Source: Acidobacteriota bacterium (lineage in GTDB: Bacteria > Acidobacteriota > Thermoanaerobaculia > Multivoradales > SZUA-115). Taken from it: a stretch of 5,380 nucleotides of DNA. The notes beneath the pieces are model-generated. The model searched no databases. It was not told the DNA's origin and worked only from the letters and a program-made list of their open reading frames with translations. Of this stretch, positions 1-5,380 are shown in pieces (position 1 is the first letter of the stretch; the number at the start of each line of letters is the position of its first letter). The DNA lies in contig QIHU01000406.1 in NCBI GenBank assembly GCA_003231035.1, forward strand, positions 1 through 5,380, in the 5' to 3' direction. Both the position numbers and the translations under genes were made by a program.

Positions 1-1433
1 CGATTCTCGTAGTCGGCCCGGAAACTGGCTTCCATCGCGGCGGTCTTCTCGTCCAACATCGCGCCGATCTGGTCGCGCAGTGCGTCGGTTTCTTCTGAGT
101 TTTCTTCACCGGGAACGCCGTCCTCGCCTGCGCTCAGCGGCTCACCGGTCAGCGGATCGATGGCCAGTGCGTCGGTCGTGGCGTCGTTGTCAAGCGGTGT
201 GGGTATGGACTCGTTGATCGCGTCGACGACCTGCGATTCGGCCGGGGGCACCGGTTGCTTGGAGCGTTGGTAGAACCAGTAGCCCAAACTGAGCAGAGCG
301 ATCGCGGCGATCGCGGCGGCGGCCATCAACCCTCTTTTCTTGCCTGAGGCAGTGGTGGCGACGGCGCTGGCTGCAAGGCTTCCGGTGCCTTCGCCGACCT
401 CGGTGGGGCTGGTTGGAGCTTGGCGTTCGAGGCCGGTGTGGAGGAGATCCAGCGGAATCGCCGTGGTGGCAAGGCTGGGCATGCCGCCGATGCTCTGCAT
501 GGTCAGCGTCTTCTCGACTTCGAGCTCCTCGCTCTCCTGCTCGATCTCGTCGCGAAAGAGGCTGTGCATGAAGAAGGCGAGGTTGAAAGTCGTCGGGCTC
601 AGCTGGGCGTCGACCATCATCTTGGAGAGAGCCTTGTGCCAAGTCGCGGCATCGGGCAGCCGCTCCGCGGCGGGAGCGAGGCTCTTTTGGATCAGGGCCG
701 CCACCCCGACCGGCAAGGCCGGGCGGCCGGACTCGCGCACCGCGGCTTCGACCACGGAGATATCGACCGTTCCGGCGGGAAGGGTTGCGCCGGTGAGCAG
801 TTCGAAGAGAATGACGCCCAGGGAGTAGACATCGTCAACGCGGGAAAGCGTGGCGCCGACGAGGGCTTCTGGGGAGAGGTAGCGAGTCACCGCTTCGCCG
901 ATCGGTCCGGCGGCTTGCGCCCGCAGGCTGGGCCCCGCCTCAAAGCCGAGAATGCGCGTTTCACCCTCGCTGGACAACATTACCAGCTGCGGCAGGAGGC
1001 AGCCATGGTAGATGCGCCCACCGCGAATTCGGTTCTCGTTGGCCACCGCCAAGCCGAGAGCCAGCCGTTCGCCGATCAGCAAAGCGTGGTCGACAGGGAC
1101 GGGGTTGCGACTCTTGACCGCTTGCATCATCAGCGAGGCGAGGTCCGCGCCCGAAATGTAGTCGTAGGCGACAAAGGGGACATCCGCGACCTGGCCGAGA
1201 TCGATCCCGGAGCCGATATTCGGGCTCTTCAGGATTTCTTGGATCGGCCGTTGTGCTTCGAGTCCCTGAGCGAGTTGCTCGGTGTCGAGCCCCTCACCGT
1301 TGAAGACTCGCAACAGCGCCACTCGGTCCAACCCCTGTGGGCCCATTTTCCCAGCTCGGAACGTCTCACCCAGAGCGTCCTCTTGGAGTTTTTTGAGCAG
1401 CACATAGCTGCCAAATTCCTCGCGCGTGTTCAT
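1..1433 (-). CDS. Membrane-anchored Ser/Thr protein kinase-like protein, probable pseudokinase (C-terminus cut by the window edge)
   Basis: My own translation gives 477 codons from ATG at 1433-1431, open to the left edge. Residues about 7-270 have a Hanks-type kinase fold: YVLLKKL start (10-16), VALLRVF beta-3 strand (38-44), YLSPE in place of APE (185-189), DVYSLGVILFELLTG (201-215) and the late Arg (R258). The catalytic positions are lost. The glycine loop is degenerate (16-27, only G22 kept), the beta-3 Lys is L41, HRDLKPxN reads HGCLLPQL (143-150) and DFG reads GFE (163-165). ATP phosphotransfer is therefore unlikely; a binding, scaffold or sensor role is inferred. A motif beginning SPTTFNLAFFMH (279-290) and an acidic stretch follow. 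Then come KKR (365-367), one membrane helix (about 369-388) and a Pro/Asp/Glu-rich, presumably periplasmic tail that ends in a possible coiled coil (449-477). The start is supported by GGAGGT at good spacing. The missing C-terminus may hold the sensing or partner-binding domain. Substrate and partner are unknown. Confidence 0.5.
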   Translation of the reverse strand, partial: MNTREEFGSYVLLKKLQEDALGETFRAGKMGPQGLDRVALLRVFNGEGLDTEQLAQGLEAQRPIQEILKSPNIGSGIDLGQVADVPFVAYDYISGADLASLMMQAVKSRNPVPVDHALLIGERLALGLAVANENRIRGGRIYHGCLLPQLVMLSSEGETRILGFEAGPSLRAQAAGPIGEAVTRYLSPEALVGATLSRVDDVYSLGVILFELLTGATLPAGTVDISVVEAAVRESGRPALPVGVAALIQKSLAPAAERLPDAATWHKALSKMMVDAQLSPTTFNLAFFMHSLFRDEIEQESEELEVEKTLTMQSIGGMPSLATTAIPLDLLHTGLERQAPTSPTEVGEGTGSLAASAVATTASGKKRGLMAAAAIAAIALLSLGYWFYQRSKQPVPPAESQVVDAINESIPTPLDNDATTDALAIDPLTGEPLSAGEDGVPGEENSEETDALRDQIGAMLDEKTAAMEASFRADYEN

Positions 1434-1438
1434 TCCAG

Positions 1439-1444
1439 ACCTCC
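1439..1444 (-). promoter_or_regulatory. Ribosome binding site of the kinase-like gene
   Basis: The minus strand reads GGAGGT followed by TGGA-type spacing of 5-6 bases before ATG at 1433. This is the strongest Shine-Dalgarno match in the window, and it fixes the start at M1, directly before the first kinase-fold strand. Confidence 0.5.
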
Positions 1445-1531
1445 GATCAGCTTCTCAAAAGCCGTCGCTCATCCAAACTGTTGCGGCAGGAGACCACTCT
1501 ACCGCTTTTCGGACAGGACGTCCCCGACAGA

Positions 1532-1551
1532 GCGCTATATCGCAATATTGC
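1532..1551. repeat. Two adjoining AT-core palindromes, operator-like
   Basis: GCAATATTGC at 1542-1551 is a perfect 10-bp palindrome. It overlaps by two bases an imperfect 12-bp palindrome, GCGCTATATCGC (1532-1543, symmetric at 10 of 12 positions). They lie on the candidate promoter between mltG and the kinase-like gene, which would suit a dimeric regulator. A further 8-bp palindrome, GGACGTCC, lies at 1516-1523. No T-run follows any of them, so a terminator is not indicated. The binding protein is unknown. Confidence 0.5.
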
Positions 1552-1561
1552 ACCTTGTGAC
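1534..1561 (-). promoter_or_regulatory. Weak candidate sigma70-type promoter for the kinase-like gene
   Basis: On the minus strand GTCACA (1561-1556, 4/6 to TTGACA) is followed after 16 bp by TATAGC (1539-1534, 4/6 to TATAAT). This is one of the few AT-rich spots in the window and lies about 100 bp upstream of the start codon at 1433. The 136-bp gap after mltG makes a separate promoter plausible, but the hexamers are weak and the assignment is tentative. Confidence 0.5.
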
Positions 1562-1569
1562 TTGGGGCA

Positions 1570-2730
1570 CTAGGGGGTAGAGGCTTTGGCTCTGCGTTCC
1601 TCGGCTCGGCGCCGGCTCCAGTACAGCCGCTGCCAACGTTGGACGTTGCGGTTGTGCTCGGCCAGGGTGCGGGCGAAGACGTGGGTGCCGTCGTTGCGGC
1701 TGACGAAGTAGAGGAAGGGCTCGTCGGCGGGCGCGGCGGCGGCGCGCAGGCTGGCCAACCCTGGCGAGGCGATGGGGCCGGGGGGCAGGCCGGGGTAACG
1801 GTAGGTGTTGTAGGGCGAGTCCATCCGCAGATCTTTCCGGCGCAGATTGCCGTCCCAGTTGCCGGAGCGTTTGAGGGCGAAAATGATCGTGGGGTCGGCG
1901 TAGAGGGCGATGCCCCGGGTCAGTCGGTTGGCGTAGACCGCGGCCACCAAAGGCCGCTCCCCGGTGGCGCCGGCTTCCTTTTCGATAATCGAGGCCAGGA
2001 TCAGCAATTCGCGGTTTCCGGTGGGGGTACCCATGCGAATGCCACGGCTGAGTTCCCGCGCGAGCAGGGGCTCGACCTTGTGTTTCCAGCGCTGGTGGAA
2101 AGTGCGCACTAGAGTGGCGACAATCTTCTCCTCGCGGGTACCGCGAGCGAAGGCGTAGGTGTCGGGGAAGAGGTACCCTTCGAGGTCGTTGGCGGCGGGG
2201 TCGAAGTCGTGGATTAACGCTGGGCTGCGCATCGCCGCGAGGAAGGTCTCAAGATCACCGAAGCCGGACCGGGTCAGGTGGTCGGCGGTCTCTTCGAGGG
2301 TCAGCCCTTCGATGATCGTCACCTTGTGGGTCAGGACTCGGCCTTCGATCAGCTGGGCGAGAACCTCGGGGCCGGTGGCGTTGTCTTTGAATTCATACTC
2401 ACCGGCCCGCAGCGGCGGGTCGCCGAGTCGATAGACGAGGTACAGGCGTGCCAGTAGGGCGTCCGCGAGGACGCCGCCCTCTTCGAGCTGGCGCAAGATT
2501 TGGCTGGCGCCTGAGCCCGACTTGATGGTGAGTTGGCGGGCTCCGGTGGTGGTCCCGATGATGGGCTCGGTGCCGGGATACGGAGCGAAGAAGCCTTCTT
2601 GGGCCCATAGGGCCAGCGCGGCGACCGCGAGCAGACCGATCAATCCGAGCGCGACCACCACCCAGGGCCAGCGCCGCGCGCTTTTCGCGGGACTGGTGCT
2701 CGCCGAACTCTTGGGACTCTTCGAACTCAT
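1570..2730 (-). CDS. mltG: MltG/YceG-family endolytic peptidoglycan transglycosylase
   Basis: The 386-aa product matches the usual length of MltG, an inner-membrane enzyme that cleaves nascent glycan strands and acts as a terminase of peptidoglycan polymerisation. It has a Ser/Lys-rich cytoplasmic N-terminus (1-20), one membrane helix (about 21-43), a LysM-like N-terminal part (about 66-135) and the YceG catalytic domain. Family motifs are LEGYLFPDTY (183-192), LASIIEKEAG (245-254, with E250 at the catalytic Glu position), NRLTRGIALYADPTI (268-282), SPYNTYRYPGLPPGPI (305-320) and the C-terminal FVSRNDGTHVFARTLAEHN (342-360). A basic Arg/Lys-rich tail (372-383) extends past the domain. Its ATG overlaps the ruvX stop codon in ATGA, so translational coupling is likely. 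It ends at TAG 1572-1570. No frameshift or missing key residue is seen. Confidence 0.5.
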   Translation of the reverse strand: MSSKSPKSSASTSPAKSARRWPWVVVALGLIGLLAVAALALWAQEGFFAPYPGTEPIIGTTTGARQLTIKSGSGASQILRQLEEGGVLADALLARLYLVYRLGDPPLRAGEYEFKDNATGPEVLAQLIEGRVLTHKVTIIEGLTLEETADHLTRSGFGDLETFLAAMRSPALIHDFDPAANDLEGYLFPDTYAFARGTREEKIVATLVRTFHQRWKHKVEPLLARELSRGIRMGTPTGNRELLILASIIEKEAGATGERPLVAAVYANRLTRGIALYADPTIIFALKRSGNWDGNLRRKDLRMDSPYNTYRYPGLPPGPIASPGLASLRAAAAPADEPFLYFVSRNDGTHVFARTLAEHNRNVQRWQRLYWSRRRAEERRAKASTP

Positions 2731-3152
2731 TGTGTGGCCTCTGGCTGGCGGCTGTCGAGCAACTCTTGCAAGAGGATTTGCGCCGCGATGGCGTCGATGC
2801 GCCCGGGGTTCTTGCGCAGGTCGACCCCGGCTTGGCGCAGTCGCTGGGCGGCGGTCACCGAAGTCAAGGCTTCGTCGACCCGCTCGAGCGCGAGGCCGGT
2901 CGCGGCGCTGAGGCGACGGCCAAAACGACCGATCCGTTCGGCGGCTTCGCCCGCGGTTCCGTCCAGGTTGCGCGGTTCGCCGAGGACCAGCAGTTCGATC
3001 CTCTCCGCGCGGGATATAGCGGCAATCTTGCCCGCGGCTTGGCGGTCGGTGGTGCGTTCGAAGGTGAGCAGCGGCACCGCGAAACGGCCTTCGGGGTCGG
3101 AGATGGCGAGGCCAATCCGCCGTTCACCGAAGTCGATGCCGAGTGCTTTCAT
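2727..3152 (-). CDS. ruvX: RuvX/YqgF family putative pre-16S rRNA nuclease / Holliday junction resolvase-like protein
   Basis: The 141-aa product is of normal length for the YqgF/RuvX family, an RNase H-like fold in the cytoplasm. In E. coli YqgF is linked to maturation of the 16S rRNA 5' end; a Holliday-junction resolvase role was proposed from fold similarity. The N-terminal GIDFGERRIGLAISDP (5-20) carries the first catalytic Asp, D7. LVLGEPRNLDGT (55-66) matches the family's second strand-loop motif. VDEALTSV (92-99) holds E94 at the conserved acidic position, and RIDAIAAQILLQ (118-129) supplies D120. All three acidic sites are therefore present and the protein looks active. It is the first gene of the leftward unit, and its TGA overlaps mltG ATG by 4 bp. 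No convincing Shine-Dalgarno precedes the ATG, whereas a -10-like TAGAAT sits 7 bp upstream. Confidence 0.5.
   Translation of the reverse strand: MKALGIDFGERRIGLAISDPEGRFAVPLLTFERTTDRQAAGKIAAISRAERIELLVLGEPRNLDGTAGEAAERIGRFGRRLSAATGLALERVDEALTSVTAAQRLRQAGVDLRKNPGRIDAIAAQILLQELLDSRQPEATQ
2738..2742 (-). promoter_or_regulatory. Ribosome binding site of mltG inside the ruvX 3' end
   Basis: The minus strand reads AGAGG, then 7 bases, then ATG at 2730. It lies within the last codons of ruvX and supports the ATG in the ATGA overlap as the mltG start, with re-initiation after ruvX. Confidence 0.5.
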
Positions 3153-3159
3153 GGTGAGG

Positions 3160-3165
3160 ATTCTA
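3160..3165 (-). promoter_or_regulatory. Candidate -10 element for ruvX-mltG, placed for a leaderless mRNA
   Basis: The minus strand reads TAGAAT (5/6 to TATAAT) ending 7 bases before the ruvX ATG at 3152. The usual distance from -10 to transcription start would put +1 at or next to the A of the start codon. No good -35 is visible 16-18 bp upstream. The same bases form a short inverted repeat (AGGAT-3-ATCCT, 3157-3169), which may be coincidental. Confidence 0.5.
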
Positions 3166-3189
3166 TCCTGCGCGGCTCTCTGGGCGAGC

Positions 3190-3212
3190 CGGATCGATGG
3201 CGCGTGGATCCG
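3190..3212. repeat. Inverted repeat in the divergent control region
   Basis: CGGATC (3190-3195) and GATCCG (3207-3212) are perfect inverted copies separated by 11 bp, a spacing compatible with a dimeric regulator site. A second, shorter pair, GGCTC/GAGCC (3174-3178 and 3186-3190), abuts it. It lies between the ruvX and thiolase starts. Chance occurrence in GC-rich DNA is quite possible. Confidence 0.5.
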
Positions 3213-3265
3213 AGGTTGAGGTGTGGCCAGCCATCGGCGGAACCGACCGCGAGCCAGGCCGCTCT

Positions 3266-3276
3266 TATGCTACGAT
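3266..3276 (+). promoter_or_regulatory. Candidate extended -10 promoter for thiolase-lptD
   Basis: TATGCTACGAT contains TG, one base, then TACGAT (3271-3276, 4/6 to TATAAT), an extended -10 arrangement. It lies 51 bp upstream of the thiolase ATG, leaving a short 5' leader. No clear -35 is seen. Its place inside the frame open upstream of the thiolase also argues against using the farther ATG at 3223. Confidence 0.5.
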
Positions 3277-3314
3277 TTGCCGGTTTCCGGCGCCTCCAGC
3301 GTTGGGTTGTCTCC

Positions 3315-3320
3315 AGGGGT
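3315..3320 (+). promoter_or_regulatory. Ribosome binding site deciding the thiolase start
   Basis: AGGGGT followed by 7 bases and ATG at 3328. The frame is open upstream to an ATG at 3223, but that extension is an Arg/Pro-rich sequence without thiolase homology. The protein from 3328 begins with the standard thiolase opening EVVILSAVRTPI. Confidence 0.5.
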
Positions 3321-3327
3321 CAAGACT

Positions 3328-4506
3328 ATGCATGAAGTGGTGATACTGAGCGCTGTTCGTACGCCCATCGCGGCGTTTCAAGGCGCTTTCAAGAGGATGA
3401 CGGCGCCGCAACTGGGCGCGGCGGCGTTGACCGGGGCGATGGAGCGCTCCGGGTTGGCGGCCGAGGTCGTCGAACAGGTCTATATGGGGTGCGTCCTTTC
3501 GGCTGGCGTCGGCCAGGCCCCGGCGCGGCAGGCGGCCTTGGCTGCCGGCTTTCCCCATTCGACGGGGGCGGTGACCGTCAACAAGGTCTGTGGCTCGGGG
3601 ATGAAGGCGGTGATGATGGCCGCCAACGAGCTCCGCTGCGAGGACTACTCGGTGGTGGCGGCGGGCGGCATGGAGGCGATGTCGCGGGCCCCCTACCTGC
3701 TCCCTGGGGTGCGCGTCGGCCACCGCTTGGGTCACGGCAAGACGATCGACTCGTTGACCCACGACGGTCTGTGGGATCCCTACAACGAAGTCCCCATGGG
3801 AAGCTGCGGCGAGATCTGCGCTCGCGAGAAGAACATCAGTCGCGAGGAGCAGGACGCCTACGCACTGGAAAGCTACCAGCGATCGATCGCGGCGATTGAG
3901 TCCGGCCGCATGGCGGACGAGATCGTTCCGGTGATGGTCGCGCAACGGAGGGGCGATCCGATCGCTGTCGAGCGCGACGAGGAGCCCTTTCGCGCCCAGT
4001 TGGATCGCATGCCGACCTTGCGTCCGGTCTTCGACAAGGAGGGCACGATCACCGCCGCCAACGCCAGTTCGATCAACGATGGCGCCGCGGCACTGGTACT
4101 CACCACGGCGGCGCGGGCGGCCGAGTTGGGGGTTGAGCCGATCGCCAGGGTCGTGGCCCACGCCACCGCGGCACAGGCGCCGGAGTGGTTCACCACGGCG
4201 CCCATCGCCGCGGTCAACAGAGTGCTCGAGCGGGCTGGAATGGAGCTAGGCGAGATCGACCTCTTCGAGATCAACGAGGCCTTCGCGGTGGTGGCGTTGG
4301 CGGTACAGCGTGGGTTGGGGATCGATGCGGCCAAACTCAACGTGCGCGGCGGCGCGGTGGCCCTGGGCCACCCCATCGGCTGCTCCGGTGCGCGCATCGT
4401 GGTGACCCTGCTGCACGCTCTGCGCGAAGCCGACAAGCGCTACGGCTGCGCGGCGATCTGTCTCGGCGGTGGCGAGGCGACGGCGATGATCGTGGAGCGG
4501 CTGTGA
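3328..4506 (+). CDS. Acetyl-CoA C-acetyltransferase (thiolase family)
   Basis: The 392-aa product is typical in length for biosynthetic thiolase (acetoacetyl-CoA thiolase), which reversibly condenses two acetyl-CoA to acetoacetyl-CoA in the cytoplasm. Motifs in order are VVILSAVRTPIAAFQG (4-19), VNKVCGSGMKAVMMA (84-98) with nucleophile C88, VAAGGMEAMSRAPY (110-123), TAANASSINDGAAALVL (242-258), NEAFA (316-320) and GGAVALGHPIGCSGARI (341-357) with H348 and C352. All catalytic residues are intact. The sequence from YNEVPMGSC through the C-terminus resembles mitochondrial ACAT1-type and bacterial AtoB/PhaA-type enzymes more than FadA beta-oxidation thiolases. Exact chain-length preference cannot be read from sequence, so a broader 3-ketoacyl-CoA thiolase role remains possible. 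It is the first gene of the rightward unit, and its TGA overlaps the GTG of lptD (GTGA), so the two are probably co-translated. No polyhydroxyalkanoate or beta-oxidation partner is in the window. Confidence 0.5.
   Translation: MHEVVILSAVRTPIAAFQGAFKRMTAPQLGAAALTGAMERSGLAAEVVEQVYMGCVLSAGVGQAPARQAALAAGFPHSTGAVTVNKVCGSGMKAVMMAANELRCEDYSVVAAGGMEAMSRAPYLLPGVRVGHRLGHGKTIDSLTHDGLWDPYNEVPMGSCGEICAREKNISREEQDAYALESYQRSIAAIESGRMADEIVPVMVAQRRGDPIAVERDEEPFRAQLDRMPTLRPVFDKEGTITAANASSINDGAAALVLTTAARAAELGVEPIARVVAHATAAQAPEWFTTAPIAAVNRVLERAGMELGEIDLFEINEAFAVVALAVQRGLGIDAAKLNVRGGAVALGHPIGCSGARIVVTLLHALREADKRYGCAAICLGGGEATAMIVERL
4494..4497 (+). promoter_or_regulatory. Ribosome binding site for the GTG start of lptD
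   Basis: GGAG lies 5 bases before GTG at 4503, within the last codons of the thiolase. It supports a GTG start overlapping the thiolase stop, which places a clean signal peptide at the N-terminus of LptD. Confidence 0.5.
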
Positions 4507-5380
4507 GGCTTGTCTCGCTACTGCTCGCTGCCCTCTTGAGTTCAGCGAGCCTGCATGCCGCGAGCCTGAATTCTAGCGCCGTGGTCACCGTGGACGAGGG
4601 GCCAACGCTGCCCGACTGGGTGCCCGATTCAGTGGAGGAGGTGGAAGGATTCGAAATCGCCTCCGCCTTGCCTTCCGCCAGCGCACAGGCGCCGCAACTG
4701 ACCGAGGAACAGCGGTTGCGTCGCCGTAAGCGGTTGCGCCAGGAAGCGGCGCGCAAGAAGGCGGAGGAGAAGGAGGTCGACCCCAATCGTTCCACCTTTG
4801 AGTTCCCGCTTCCCGAGCAACGGGGTGGGGGCACGGTGGTGGTGAGCGCGGGCGCAATCCTCGGCGAGCGCGACCAGCAGGTCGTCCTCTCGGGCGGTGT
4901 CGACTTGGACTACCAAGATATCCATATCGAAGCGGAACGCATCGAGCTCGACATCGAAACCAGCCAACTGGTGGCGAGCGGTGGGGTGACCCTCGATCAA
5001 GGGCCGCGCCGCATGACCGGCGATACGGCGACCTTCGATCTCGACGCCAAGACCGGCACCCTGACCAACGCCACGGCCTACCTCGAGCCCGACTTCTATT
5101 TCTCCGGGGCCGAACTCACCAAGGTGGGGGCGGACAGCTACACGGTGGTCGACGGTATCTTTACCTCGTGCGATCAGGAGGTTCCCGGCTGGAGTTTCAA
5201 AGTGCGCCGAGCGCGGATCGATGTAGGGGGTTACGCGCGGATCCGAGGAGCCTCGTTTCGGGTCAAGAAGGCTCCCTTGCTCTACTTTCCCTATCTGCTG
5301 TGGCCGGCCAAGCTCGACCGGGCTTCCGGCTTTTTGGTGGCTCAGCCGGGCTATTCGCGTCGCCGAGGAGCGTCGCTCTC
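4503..5380 (+). CDS. lptD: LPS-assembly protein LptD, N-terminal part (C-terminus cut by the window edge)
   Basis: My translation from GTG 4503 gives 292 codons, open to the right edge. LptD is the outer-membrane beta-barrel that, with LptE, inserts LPS in the outer leaflet; its periplasmic OstA domain receives LPS from LptA. The start is RLVSLLLAALLSSASLHAA, a signal peptide cleaved near residue 19-20. A linker with a very basic charged stretch follows (67-93). An OstA/LptA-like beta domain spans about 112-220, with repeats such as VVLSGGVDLDYQDIHIEAERIE and LVASGGVTLDQG. Next come TSCDQEVPGW (221-230) and PLLYFPYLLWP, then SGFLVAQPGYS, the conserved entry to the barrel. C223 sits where E. 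coli LptD has C173; it is the only Cys in the visible part. The barrel and any C-terminal Cys pair lie outside the window. The GTGA overlap with the thiolase stop suggests coupling. LptA-type proteins share the OstA fold, but the barrel-entry motifs identify LptD. Confidence 0.5.
   Translation, partial: MRLVSLLLAALLSSASLHAASLNSSAVVTVDEGPTLPDWVPDSVEEVEGFEIASALPSASAQAPQLTEEQRLRRRKRLRQEAARKKAEEKEVDPNRSTFEFPLPEQRGGGTVVVSAGAILGERDQQVVLSGGVDLDYQDIHIEAERIELDIETSQLVASGGVTLDQGPRRMTGDTATFDLDAKTGTLTNATAYLEPDFYFSGAELTKVGADSYTVVDGIFTSCDQEVPGWSFKVRRARIDVGGYARIRGASFRVKKAPLLYFPYLLWPAKLDRASGFLVAQPGYSRRRGASL

Noticed and set aside
190..642. 150-codon minus-strand frame overlapping the kinase-like gene
   Set aside because: The translation is Arg/His/Pro-rich, which is typical of an out-of-frame reading. 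The correct frame on the same strand is open from 1433 to the left edge.
420..1580. 386-codon open frame on the plus strand opposite the kinase-like gene
   Set aside because: It is antisense to a frame with clear kinase-fold motifs and a strong ribosome binding site. Its translation has no recognisable domain, and it results from GC-rich third positions.
1552..1580. Possible terminator after mltG
   Set aside because: No stem followed by a T-tract can be found on the minus strand downstream of the TAG at 1570. Read-through into the kinase-like gene cannot be excluded.
3157..3169. Short perfect hairpin AGGAT-3-ATCCT as a terminator or attenuator
   Set aside because: The stem is only 5 bp with no T-run, and it is explained at least as well by the -10 element inside it.
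3223..3327. Upstream ATG extending the thiolase by 35 residues
   Set aside because: The extension is Arg/Pro-rich, lacks thiolase similarity and covers the candidate -10 element. The ATG at 3328 has a ribosome binding site and gives the normal family start.
3265..4161. 298-codon minus-strand frame opposite the thiolase
   Set aside because: It is low-complexity Arg/His-rich and lies opposite a complete thiolase with all active-site motifs.
4337..5000. Minus-strand frames opposite the thiolase 3' end and lptD
   Set aside because: They are Ser/Arg/Pro-rich shadows, while the plus strand encodes a continuous signal peptide, OstA domain and LptD barrel-entry motifs.

Overview
This is a GC-rich window from a diderm bacterium: LptD, the outer-membrane LPS assembly protein, is encoded at the right edge. 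Codon use is strongly G/C-ending, which creates many long open frames antisense to the real genes. The eukaryotic-like kinase fold joined to a membrane segment, the short intergenic gaps and the general protein style would fit Acidobacteriota or a myxobacterial/deltaproteobacterial relative. That placement is an inference; no rRNA or other phylogenetic marker is present.

The layout is two divergent transcription units separated by a 175-bp control region (3153-3327). Leftward (minus strand) run ruvX/yqgF (2727-3152), then mltG (1570-2730), which overlaps ruvX by 4 bp (ATGA). After a 136-bp gap comes a large membrane-anchored protein with a kinase-like domain (start at 1433), which runs off the left edge. 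Rightward (plus strand) run an acetyl-CoA acetyltransferase-type thiolase (3328-4506) and lptD (from 4503), which overlaps the thiolase by 4 bp (GTGA) and runs off the right edge. About 94% of the window is coding. I see no tRNA, rRNA, CRISPR array, insertion sequence or clear rho-independent terminator.

Three of the five genes concern the cell envelope: MltG ends glycan strands in peptidoglycan, LptD inserts LPS in the outer membrane, and the kinase-like protein is predicted to be anchored in the inner membrane. RuvX/YqgF (RNA processing nuclease family) and the thiolase (acetoacetyl-CoA metabolism) are housekeeping genes translationally coupled to envelope genes.

The most notable object is the kinase-like protein at the left edge. 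Its C-lobe scaffold is readable (YLSPE, DVYSLGVILFELLTG, and the Arg of subdomain XI). However, the glycine loop, the beta-3 lysine, the HRD aspartate and lysine, the metal-binding asparagine and the DFG aspartate are all replaced, in a segment that aligns without gaps. It is therefore best read as a pseudokinase receptor or scaffold, with a cytoplasmic kinase-like domain, one membrane helix and an extracytoplasmic acidic tail.
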